From an uncultured Eubacteriales bacterium (lineage in GTDB: Bacteria > Bacillota > Clostridia > Christensenellales > CAG-138): a DNA stretch of 5,466 bases. The notes beneath the pieces were generated by a model that was given only the letters and a program-made list of their open reading frames with translations, did not search any database and was not told the DNA's origin. The position numbers and the translations under genes were made by a program. Below, one piece after another: positions 1-5,178 of this stretch. Position 1 is the first letter of the stretch. The number at the start of each line of letters is the position of its first letter. The DNA lies in contig UQRU01000129.1 in the NCBI GenBank assembly GCA_900543475.1, positions 1 through 5,466 on the forward strand, read 5' to 3'.

Positions 1-44
1 TTTGCGGATTTGCCGTACACGCCGCCAAATCCGATTATAGCCTC

Positions 45-62
45 CGGGGGCTGCGGCCCCCG
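45..62. repeat. GC-rich perfect hairpin in left intergenic region
   Basis: A 7-bp perfect inverted repeat (CGGGGGC at 45-51, GCCCCCG at 56-62) encloses the tetraloop TGCG. A second, weaker inverted repeat (CGGATTT at 5-11, AAATCCG at 27-33) lies to its left. No coding region is supported in positions 1-157, and no gene end is visible at the left edge. The hairpin resembles GC-rich intergenic palindromes often seen in Clostridia, but that is recollection and not a match I could test. It has no T tract on either side, so it is not a typical intrinsic terminator. Confidence 0.4.
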
Positions 63-89
63 AACCCCCAAGGGTTTCTCGACAAGCTG

Positions 90-120
90 AGCCCCGTTCA
101 ATACAGGACTGAACGGGGCT
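90..120. terminator. possible terminator hairpin, 11-bp perfect stem
   Basis: AGCCCCGTTCA (90-100) pairs perfectly with TGAACGGGGCT (110-120) around a 9-nt loop. On the plus strand the nearest T run is about 14 nt downstream (133-137), and on the minus strand there is none, so a canonical rho-independent terminator is only partly met. It could end a plus-strand gene lying to the left of the window, or back up termination of the murA transcript arriving on the minus strand. Alternatively it is simply an intergenic palindrome. Confidence 0.4.
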
Positions 121-157
121 TCCTCTAAACTATTTTTCTGTGTCTACTTTTGCTTGA

Positions 158-327
158 CAAATGCACCCACGCTCTATGGGGCCGGGCGCTTAAGCCCAGG
201 CAGGAAGGGTCGCGGCAACGGTTCCGCCCCCTTGGGCAAAGCCGCTGCCCATGCCCTACGGGCAGCGGCGGCTTAAAACCCAGGCCGCGGGCCACCGACG
301 TAGGCCAACCCCATCCGCAAGTGCGCG
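158..327 (-). repeat. structured intergenic element, copy A (downstream of murA)
   Basis: This is non-coding sequence in the sense direction of murA, beginning about 30 nt after its stop. It aligns with 5179-5352 on the plus strand (copy B). Shared blocks, in order on the minus strand, are CGCGCA, GGCCCGCGG, a hairpin with loop GTAGGGCAT, GCGGA, GCCGCG-n-CCCTTCCT and GGCCCCATAG. The central stem (241-250 with 260-269) is a perfect 10-bp inverted repeat with a 9-nt loop. The end corresponding to the copy B terminator is decayed here: only about four pairs (CCCA/TGGG) remain and no T tract of note follows. I do not recognise a named family. The open frames across it look like chance, with no ribosome site or recognisable protein. 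Confidence 0.5.
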
Positions 328-358
328 ACGCCCGCCGTGCGCGTAGCACCGCGTAGGG

Positions 359-1624
359 CTAATCCACCCGAAGGATTTTCGCGCCCAGGGCCAAGAGCTT
401 CTGTTCCAGGAATTCATAGCCCCGGTCCACATAATGGATATTATGCACCTGGCTGGTGCCTTCCGCCATAAGGGCGGCCACGATCAAGGCGGCGCCTGCC
501 CTCAGGTCGCTGGCATACAGTTCGGCGGCATGCAATTGAGGCACCCCTTCCACAAAGGCGGTGCGGCCGCTCAGGTTGATATTGGCGCCCATGCGCTGCA
601 ATTCGGGCACATGGTTAAAGCGCTCCTCAAAGATATTTTCCACGATAAAGCTATTGCCCTCAGCCACGGTGAGCAAGCTCATCATAGGCTGCTGCAGGTC
701 CGTGGGGAACCCGGGGTAGGGCAAGGTTTTGATATTAACGGCCCTGGGCCGGGCGTCGGCGGTGATCCGGAGGAAGAACTCCCGGCCGTCGTCCCCCTCG
801 ATGACCCGGACGCCGCTTTCCATGAGCTTGGCGGAGATGGCTTCCAGGTGGGTGGGGATGACGTTATTGAGCACCACGTCCCCGCCGGTGGCGGCGGCGG
901 CGATCATAAAGGTGCCGGCTTCGATCTGATCGGGGATGATGGCATAGGTGCAGCCATGGAGCTTGCGGCCTCCTTGGATACGGATCACGTCGGTACCTGC
1001 GCCCTTGACGCTGGCGCCCATCATATTGAGGAAGTTGGCCACATCCACCACATGGGGTTCCTTGGCGGCGTTGGCGATGATGGTTTGGCCTTCGGCGCCG
1101 GCGGCTGCCAGCATGATGTTGATGGTGGCGCCCACGCTGACCACGTCCAGATAGATCTCGGCGCCAGTGAGCTTGGTAGCCCGGGCTTTGACGATGCCGT
1201 TTTCGATGCGCACGTCGGCGCCCAGGGCCCGGAAGCCTTTGATATGTTGATCGATGGGGCGTTGGCCGATGGCGCAACCGCCGGGTAAGGCGATAGCGGC
1301 TTCCTTATAGCGGCCCAGCAGGGCGCCCAACAGGTAATAGGAAGCCCGCAGGGAACGTACCATATCGAAGGTGACCTGGCAATTCTGGATTCCCCGGGGG
1401 TCCACCCGCATTTCCCCATCGGGGGTAAAGTCCACCTGGGCGCCCATGCGCAAAAGGATGGCTTCCAGCTTACGCACGTCCTCGATGGCGGGTAGGTTTT
1501 CCAAAAGGCAGGATTCCCCGGCCAGGATGGCGGCGGGGATGATGGCCAAGGCGGCGTTTTTTGCGCCGCTGATGGTAACCACGCCCTCCAGCCGGGCGCC
1601 TCCTGTGATCTGATAATGGGCCAT
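359..1624 (-). CDS. murA: UDP-N-acetylglucosamine 1-carboxyvinyltransferase (MurA)
   Basis: MurA is a cytoplasmic enzyme that transfers enolpyruvate from phosphoenolpyruvate to UDP-GlcNAc, the first committed step of peptidoglycan synthesis. The 421 residues match the usual full length. Visible hallmarks are the substrate-binding lysine in SGAKNAAL (K22), the active-site loop LPGGCAIGQRPID with catalytic Cys117 and Arg122, the PYPGFPTDLQ motif with the general-base aspartate (D309), DLRAG (R375) and the C-terminal VDRGYE (R401). A cysteine in the loop is the normal, fosfomycin-susceptible form of the family. The ATG at 1624 is preceded by AGGAAGG (1643-1637), 12 nt away and slightly long but the only good site. 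It lies downstream of the M23 gene on the same strand, but a strong terminator separates them, so it probably has its own promoter; I could not find a convincing one. Gram-positive bacteria often carry two MurA paralogues, and which one this is cannot be decided here. Confidence 0.97.
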   Translation of the reverse strand: MAHYQITGGARLEGVVTISGAKNAALAIIPAAILAGESCLLENLPAIEDVRKLEAILLRMGAQVDFTPDGEMRVDPRGIQNCQVTFDMVRSLRASYYLLGALLGRYKEAAIALPGGCAIGQRPIDQHIKGFRALGADVRIENGIVKARATKLTGAEIYLDVVSVGATINIMLAAAGAEGQTIIANAAKEPHVVDVANFLNMMGASVKGAGTDVIRIQGGRKLHGCTYAIIPDQIEAGTFMIAAAATGGDVVLNNVIPTHLEAISAKLMESGVRVIEGDDGREFFLRITADARPRAVNIKTLPYPGFPTDLQQPMMSLLTVAEGNSFIVENIFEERFNHVPELQRMGANINLSGRTAFVEGVPQLHAAELYASDLRAGAALIVAALMAEGTSQVHNIHYVDRGYEFLEQKLLALGAKILRVD

Positions 1625-1698
1625 GCCGATTGTGTTCCTTCCTGGTTGCTATAGGATGCCAATGCTGGCAGATTTTGTAAAAAAAACCATGCCGGATA

Positions 1699-1716
1699 GC
1701 CGTAGGCGGCTACGGC
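1699..1716. repeat. small palindrome between the M23 gene and murA
   Basis: GCCGTA (1699-1704) pairs with TACGGC (1711-1716), and an overlapping alternative pairs TAGCCG (1697-1702) with CGGCTA (1707-1712). On the minus strand a run of eight T lies 12 nt beyond the stem (1686-1679), too far for a textbook terminator. It sits in the murA leader region and could be a degraded terminator or a regulatory hairpin; nothing decides between them. Confidence 0.3.
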
Positions 1717-1774
1717 CTACCTATTTTACCATGACGGCGGGGCTTTGTACAGGGAAAAACCCAGGCTCCACATG

Positions 1775-1798
1775 AAAAAATGCCCCGCAAAGGGGCAT
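1775..1798 (-). terminator. intrinsic terminator of the M23/G5 gene
   Basis: On the minus strand ATGCCCC (1798-1792) pairs with GGGGCAT (1786-1780) around a 5-nt loop, followed directly by T residues (1779-1775, six T counting the stem end). It starts 10 nt after the TGA of the upstream gene at 1809. This is a clear rho-independent terminator and makes strict co-transcription with murA unlikely. Confidence 0.85.
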
Positions 1799-1808
1799 GG
1801 AATGGATA

Positions 1809-3431
1809 TCAATCCAAATAGAAGCAAGGGTTAAACGCCTCGCCGCCGGCTCTGAGCTCAAAGTGGAGGTAAGCCTCCTCCTGGCCCTCCGCCTGTTGGA
1901 CCAGGGCGATGGGTTGGCCGGCAACCACCTGGTCTCCCAGCTCCACCTGGGCGCTGGTGAGCTTGGCGTAACGGGTGAGGAAGCCTTCCCCGTGGTCGAT
2001 CTCCACCACCAGGCCATAGCCGCCCCGGTGCAGCACCGAGACCACCTGGCCGTTGCAGCTGGCCAATACGGTCAGCTGGCCGTCCTCCCCTACCCCATAG
2101 TCCAGGCCCAGGTGCATGCTGCCCTGGAACTGGCCGAAGTAGCGCAGGATCTTCCCATCCGCCGGGGCTTGGAAGGCCAGCTGGGTATCCGGGCCTTTGG
2201 GGCCCGTATCCTCGTCTGGTTCCGCCTCTGGGTCCGCCTTCTGGGTGCCAATGCGCACCAACCGGTCCTGGGGCTGGATGGTCTCCTCCTCTGTATCGGA
2301 TAAGCTGGTCCGCTTGCGGCCGTTATCATATACCGTGTAGGTCATGGTAAGGCTGGCCCCTTCCCGGCCCATTTGCTCCACGATGCTGGTGCCTTCCAGC
2401 AGGTACTTGTCCTTTTCCTCCTGGGTTTCGTATTGCAATGTTTCCGTGGCCTTGGTTACCACCGTGCATCGTACGGTGATGGGCGAACCTTCCCCCTGGG
2501 TCAACTGCTGGTACAGGCTTTCATAGCCGTCCGTCACCGCCTCCGGCCCTGAGGATGCAAAGGTCACCTCTTCCAGCACCTCCACGGTGAGTTCCCCGGG
2601 GCTGGCCTCCTGGGCCAAGGCGCCATAATAGTTTTTCACATCTTCCAGCAGGGAGTAGGCCGCTTCCTGGCTGGCCAGGGTGCCGATGGTCTCCCCTTCC
2701 ACCAGGATGCTGGTGGGTACAAAATCCTCCGGCGTGTCCCCTTGGACCGCCGGCGCTTCTTCCGCCTGGTCCTGCTGGGGCGCTGTTTCCTGGACCACCG
2801 GCTGGCTCTCCCCTGGTTCCGGCTGGGTTTGTATCACCGGCAGCAACAGCCGTCCGTTCCGGAACCAGCCCGCCACGCTCAGCAAAAGCAATAGGCCGCA
2901 ACCGCCGATGGCCAGCCATTGGAATAGGCTGCGGGGCTTGCGTTCCTTGGGGGGCTTCTTTTCGTAAAGCCGCTGCCGCCGGGCATCCCAAATATATCGG
3001 TCGTCCAGGTCGTCCAACCGGGCCTCTAGCTCCTCCAGGTCATCTAGGTCCTCCAGCCCCTCCGGGATGTCCGCCAGGGCCAAGTCCTGCTCCCCAGGCG
3101 CGTCCGTTGCCAGGGGGGCTTCCTCCGGCGCTGCCGAAGCGGCGGGGCCGGCTGCCGGCGATGCATCCGTTGCCGGGGACGCTTCCTCCGGCGCTGCCGG
3201 AGCGGCGGGGCCGGCCGCCGGCGATGCATCCGTTGCCGGGGACGCTTCCTCCGGCGCTGCCGGAGCGGCGGGGCCGGCCGCCGGCCCAGACGGCGCGCTG
3301 GAAGCCGCCGGGGATGGGGCGGCTTCCGGCATACCATATGCCGGCTGCCGGGGCTCCTCCCCTGGCTGGGCCCCTAGGCGATCAGCTGGATCGGGCGCGG
3401 TATTTTGTATGCGGGTTTCTTCTTTATCCAT
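1809..3431 (-). CDS. membrane-anchored G5 and degenerate LytM/M23 domain protein
   Basis: A 540-residue bitopic envelope protein, probably a non-enzymatic wall-binding or activator factor. In order: a Pro/Ala-rich N-terminus with three 21-residue repeats (about 51-113); an acidic Leu/Asp stretch (about 126-145); a basic patch KKPPKERKPR; one transmembrane helix (about 168-190, N-terminus inside); a Pro/Glu-rich linker; an alpha/beta segment (about 240-311); a G5-like domain (about 320-396, ending in RIGTQ); and a C-terminal M23 domain (about 418-540). In the M23 domain the metal ligands are kept: H440 and D444 in HLGLD, H523 in YLHFE. The two catalytic histidines are replaced: RYAKL (K490 for His) and Y521 in place of the first His of HxH. 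An in-frame ATG lies upstream at 3449, but it falls before the predicted transcription start, so 3431 is preferred. Neither has a good Shine-Dalgarno site. SpoIIQ is a related degenerate LytM protein, but this protein is much longer and has a G5 domain, so I do not call it SpoIIQ. Confidence 0.85.
   Translation of the reverse strand: MDKEETRIQNTAPDPADRLGAQPGEEPRQPAYGMPEAAPSPAASSAPSGPAAGPAAPAAPEEASPATDASPAAGPAAPAAPEEASPATDASPAAGPAASAAPEEAPLATDAPGEQDLALADIPEGLEDLDDLEELEARLDDLDDRYIWDARRQRLYEKKPPKERKPRSLFQWLAIGGCGLLLLLSVAGWFRNGRLLLPVIQTQPEPGESQPVVQETAPQQDQAEEAPAVQGDTPEDFVPTSILVEGETIGTLASQEAAYSLLEDVKNYYGALAQEASPGELTVEVLEEVTFASSGPEAVTDGYESLYQQLTQGEGSPITVRCTVVTKATETLQYETQEEKDKYLLEGTSIVEQMGREGASLTMTYTVYDNGRKRTSLSDTEEETIQPQDRLVRIGTQKADPEAEPDEDTGPKGPDTQLAFQAPADGKILRYFGQFQGSMHLGLDYGVGEDGQLTVLASCNGQVVSVLHRGGYGLVVEIDHGEGFLTRYAKLTSAQVELGDQVVAGQPIALVQQAEGQEEAYLHFELRAGGEAFNPCFYLD
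3093..3281 (-). repeat. 63-bp tandem repeat, three units, inside the M23 gene
   Basis: Three in-frame 63-bp units (3281-3219, 3218-3156, 3155-3093) encode a 21-residue repeat of the type AAGPAAPAAPEEASPATDAS. The first two protein units are identical and the third has several substitutions. The unit length is a multiple of three, so copy number can change without frameshift. The repeat lies in the cytoplasmic N-terminal tail. Near-identical DNA also makes this segment prone to assembly collapse. Confidence 0.9.
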
Positions 3432-3437
3432 GGGATT

Positions 3438-3466
3438 ATTATAGCCCATTCCCCGTTGGGTTTCAA
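3438..3466 (-). promoter_or_regulatory. sigma-A type promoter of the M23 gene, predicted leaderless
   Basis: On the minus strand TTGAAA (3466-3461), a 17-nt spacer and TATAAT (3443-3438) form a near-consensus promoter. The expected start is about seven nt past the -10 box, at or next to the A of the ATG at 3431. The transcript would then have no leader or only one or two bases. The -10 box lies inside the reading frame if the upstream ATG at 3449 is used, which argues against that start. Confidence 0.75.
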
Positions 3467-3491
3467 TCGTTTCCCAAGGAGGCGCCTTTGG

Positions 3492-3520
3492 TTGACAGGG
3501 CTATGGGTTCCAGGTATGAT
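3492..3520 (+). promoter_or_regulatory. sigma-A type promoter of the TSUP permease gene
   Basis: Consensus TTGACA (3492-3497), a 17-nt spacer and TATGAT (3515-3520) give a strong predicted promoter. Transcription would start near 3527, leaving a leader of about 36 nt. It is divergent from the M23 gene promoter; the two -35 boxes are 25 bp apart, so a regulator bound between them could affect both. Confidence 0.8.
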
Positions 3521-3550
3521 AAAAAAAAGGCCCCCTGCCGTATGATTTTG

Positions 3551-3555
3551 GGAGG
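3551..3555 (+). promoter_or_regulatory. ribosome binding site that fixes the TSUP start
   Basis: GGAGG ends 7 nt before the ATG at 3563. The reading frame is open much further upstream (to 3107), but that part runs antisense through the repeat-bearing M23 gene and lies upstream of the promoter, so the start at 3563 is chosen. Confidence 0.85.
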
Positions 3556-3562
3556 ATGTTCT

Positions 3563-4303
3563 ATGGACCCGTTATATCCCCTTTTGTTCCTAGTCTCCCT
3601 GGCCGGGGGGTTCTGCCAGACCGCTTTGGGCTTCGGCTATACGGTGGTGGTGATGCTTTTCCTCCCCATGCTCCTGCCCAGCATCCCGGAGGCGGCCACC
3701 GTTTCCTGCCTGACCGCCGTATTCTGCACCATTGCCATTATCCTGCAATTTCGCAAAGCCATCCGGCCCAGGGCTGTGCTTTGGCCCATCATCGCCTTTT
3801 TCGTGATGATGCCCATCACCGGCTACCTGTCCCTACGTATCCCCCAGGCAGGGCTGGAATTGATCCTGGGCTTTTTCCTGATCGCCCTGGGGCTATATTA
3901 TATGTTCTTTGCGAAAAATCTCCGGATCGCGCCCACCCCTGGCGCCGGTATCCTGGCAGGGGGCGTATCCGGCCTGTTTGGCGGCCTGTTCTCCGTAAGC
4001 GCGCCCCCCGCCGCCCTCTATTGCCTCTCCGTGCTGGAGGACAAGGACGCCTATATGGCTACCATGCAGTTTTACCTGCTGACCACCAACATCTATGCCG
4101 TGCTGGTGCGCTTCCTCAGCGGCATGGTCACCCCCTCGGTGTGGATCTGGTCTGGTGCTTCGGTGCTGGGTATGCTCCTGGGGGTGTTCCTGGGCCGGCT
4201 GGTCTACAGCCGGGTCAAGCTGGAAATGCTCAAACAATGGATCTATGTGTTCATCGCCCTCATGGGCCTTTGGACGGCGCTTTCCCACTTCCTAAAAAAT
4301 TAG
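3563..4303 (+). CDS. TSUP-family (TauE/SafE-like) membrane permease
   Basis: A 246-residue polytopic inner-membrane protein with about seven to eight hydrophobic helices, the usual size for the TSUP family (PF01925). The two family half-repeats are recognisable from glycine-rich motifs: GGFCQTALGFG near residue 15-25 and GGVSGLFGGLFSVSAPP near 133-149, the latter matching the Gly-Gly-x-Pro type signature of the second half. A short charged loop (FAKNLRIAPTPG, about 116-127) separates the halves. Members export or import sulfite, sulfoacetate, taurine-derived or other small organic anions; the substrate cannot be read from sequence here. It has its own promoter and ribosome site. Its stop codon is one base before the -35 box of the thiT promoter, and no convincing terminator intervenes, so some readthrough into thiT is possible. 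A link to thiamine through sulfur is speculative. Confidence 0.88.
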   Translation: MDPLYPLLFLVSLAGGFCQTALGFGYTVVVMLFLPMLLPSIPEAATVSCLTAVFCTIAIILQFRKAIRPRAVLWPIIAFFVMMPITGYLSLRIPQAGLELILGFFLIALGLYYMFFAKNLRIAPTPGAGILAGGVSGLFGGLFSVSAPPAALYCLSVLEDKDAYMATMQFYLLTTNIYAVLVRFLSGMVTPSVWIWSGASVLGMLLGVFLGRLVYSRVKLEMLKQWIYVFIALMGLWTALSHFLKN

Positions 4304-4304
4304 G

Positions 4305-4332
4305 TTGTCAAAAAGGGAATCCGTGCTATAAT
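4305..4332 (+). promoter_or_regulatory. promoter of the riboswitch-thiT transcript
   Basis: TTGTCA (4305-4310), a 16-nt spacer and perfect TATAAT (4327-4332) with an extended -10 TGC directly before it. The predicted start is near 4339, about 16 nt before the riboswitch aptamer. The -35 box begins one base after the TAG of the upstream permease gene. Confidence 0.85.
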
Positions 4333-4354
4333 GTTGCTGAAAAGAATCTATGTC

Positions 4355-4429
4355 CCGCTGGGGGTGCTGCGTTCGCGGCTGAGATAACACCCCGGAACCT
4401 GTTCGGATAATACCGGCGTAGGAAAGCGG
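4355..4429 (+). promoter_or_regulatory. TPP riboswitch aptamer (THI element)
   Basis: The thiamine pyrophosphate aptamer is recognised from the conserved CTGAGA (4379-4384) and from GAACCTG and GCGTAGG further on. Helices can be drawn by eye: P1 CCGCT 4355-4359 with AGCGG 4425-4429; P2 GGGGTG 4361-4366 with CACCCC 4388-4393; a very short P3 4367-4370 with 4375-4378 closed by a GTTC loop; P4 CCT 4398-4400 with AGG 4420-4422; P5 TCGG 4403-4406 with CCGG 4413-4416. P3 is the minimal form. It binds TPP, the active cofactor, and normally turns the downstream gene off when TPP is abundant; here that gene is thiT. Confidence 0.96.
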
Positions 4430-4454
4430 CGATGGAAAACCTTCGGTTTTTCTG

Positions 4455-4498
4455 TTTCCGTTTTATGTGGCGGGGACAAAATGAAACGGAGGTTTTTT
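4455..4498 (+). terminator. riboswitch expression platform: terminator that also hides the thiT ribosome site
   Basis: TCCGTTTTAT (4457-4466) pairs with ATGAAACGGA (4481-4490), nine Watson-Crick pairs and one G-U, and two more G-U pairs can extend it to 4455/4492. Six T follow at 4493-4498, as in an intrinsic terminator. The 3' arm contains the thiT ribosome site GGAGG (4488-4492), so the same hairpin would also block translation. An alternative hairpin pairs GGAAAACC (4434-4441) with 4445-4452, and the same GGAAAACC can instead pair with GGTTTTTT (4491-4498), a possible antiterminator. Which state TPP favours is inferred from the family: aptamer folded, gene off. Confidence 0.7.
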
Positions 4499-4500
4499 GT

Positions 4501-5166
4501 ATGCAATTCGTTCTTTTCGACAAGCTGAAAGACCTGGCCGGCTTGGAGCTGTGGATGCTCCTGGGCGCCCTGGTCATTGCCATCGTCCTGGCGGCGGCCA
4601 TCCTGCGCTACCGCAAGGCCAACGCCCAGGCCCCTTCCCAAGCCCAGCCCGCCAATACCCGGGCCTTGGTATACGGCGCCCTGTCCGTGAGCCTTTCCTT
4701 TATCCTTAGCTATGTCAAGCTCCTGGAAATGCCCATGGGCGGCTCCATTACCCTGTGCGCCATGCTCCCCATCTGCCTGTACGCCGCCGTGTTCGGCCTG
4801 CGCCAGGGCTTGCTGGCCGGCTTGGCCCTGGGTATCTTGCAGCTGTTCCAGGATCTCTATGTGGTCCACTGGGCCCAGCTGGTCCTGGATTATTTCATCG
4901 CCTTCGCTTGCTACGGCTTGGCCGGCCTGTTCCCGAAAAAGCTCCCCCTGGGCCTGGCTGTAGCCGCCCTTTCCCGGATGCTTTGCTCCGTGCTTTCCGG
5001 GGTGATCTTCTTTGCGGAATACGCCGAGGGTTGGAGCAGCGTTTGGGTCTATTCCATCGTATATAACGGCAGCTACATGATCCCGGAATTGATCCTGTGC
5101 ATTTTGGTCTCCCAGATCCCGGTGGTCAAGCGCCTTTCCGCCCGTATGCAGGCTCCCCAGTCCTAA
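4501..5166 (+). CDS. thiT: thiamine transporter ThiT, substrate-binding (S) component of an ECF transporter
   Basis: ThiT is the membrane S-component that binds thiamine and works with the shared ECF module (EcfA, EcfA', EcfT), which is not encoded in this window. Family hallmarks are SYVKLLEMPMGGSIT with CAMLPI (about 70-91), DLYVVHWAQLVLDY (118-131) and the C-terminal YSIVYNGSYMIPE (184-196). The 221 residues are longer than the roughly 180-190 of well-studied ThiT. The excess is an N-terminal hydrophobic helix (about 16-35) followed by a basic and Gln/Ala linker (36-53) before the six-helix core. The ATG at 4501 follows GGAGG with 8 nt spacing; an in-frame ATG at 4432 lies at the riboswitch boundary and is rejected. 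The TPP riboswitch upstream independently supports the function and implies repression when TPP is plentiful. The gene ends in front of a structured element with a strong terminator. Confidence 0.95.
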   Translation: MQFVLFDKLKDLAGLELWMLLGALVIAIVLAAAILRYRKANAQAPSQAQPANTRALVYGALSVSLSFILSYVKLLEMPMGGSITLCAMLPICLYAAVFGLRQGLLAGLALGILQLFQDLYVVHWAQLVLDYFIAFACYGLAGLFPKKLPLGLAVAALSRMLCSVLSGVIFFAEYAEGWSSVWVYSIVYNGSYMIPELILCILVSQIPVVKRLSARMQAPQS

Positions 5167-5178
5167 GGGCGCTATTTT

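Noticed and set aside
79..90. CGACAAGCTGA occurs both in the left intergenic region and inside thiT (about 4519-4529).
   Set aside because: An 11-base match with no extended similarity; in thiT it is simply codons for DKL, so chance is the likeliest explanation.
154..180. TTGACA at 154-159 on the plus strand as a promoter.
   Set aside because: The only -10-like sequence, TATGGG at 175-180, has 15-nt spacing and poor match, and no plus-strand gene follows.
150..356. Short open frames on both strands in the intergenic region after murA.
   Set aside because: Composition is arginine/proline-rich shadow sequence, there is no ribosome site, and the region aligns as non-coding structure with 5179-5352.
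434..1288. Long plus-strand open frame (284 codons) opposite murA.
   Set aside because: It is antisense to a complete, motif-perfect murA, is rich in Gly/His/Asp as expected for the complement of GC-rich coding DNA, and has no ribosome site or recognisable domain.
1648..1681. Candidate murA promoter: TTTACA (1681-1676) and TATAGC (1653-1648) on the minus strand.
   Set aside because: The 22-nt spacer is too long for a sigma-A promoter and no better -35 box fits the -10-like sequence.
3093..3281. CRISPR array or mobile-element terminal repeats at the 63-bp repeats.
   Set aside because: The units are contiguous without spacers, in frame and translated as a 21-residue repeat within a complete gene.
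3107..3562. N-terminal extension of the permease frame reaching back to 3107.
   Set aside because: It overlaps the repeat-bearing M23 gene antisense and lies upstream of the permease promoter; the ATG at 3563 has a good GGAGG and starts a normal-length TSUP protein.
4291..4304. CCTA/TAGG hairpin at the end of the permease gene as a terminator.
   Set aside because: Only four pairs, mostly A-T rich loop, and it overlaps the stop codon and the thiT -35 region; too weak to terminate.
4432..4500. Earlier in-frame ATG for thiT at 4432.
   Set aside because: It starts at the 3' edge of the TPP aptamer with no ribosome site, and the added residues would be encoded by the expression platform.
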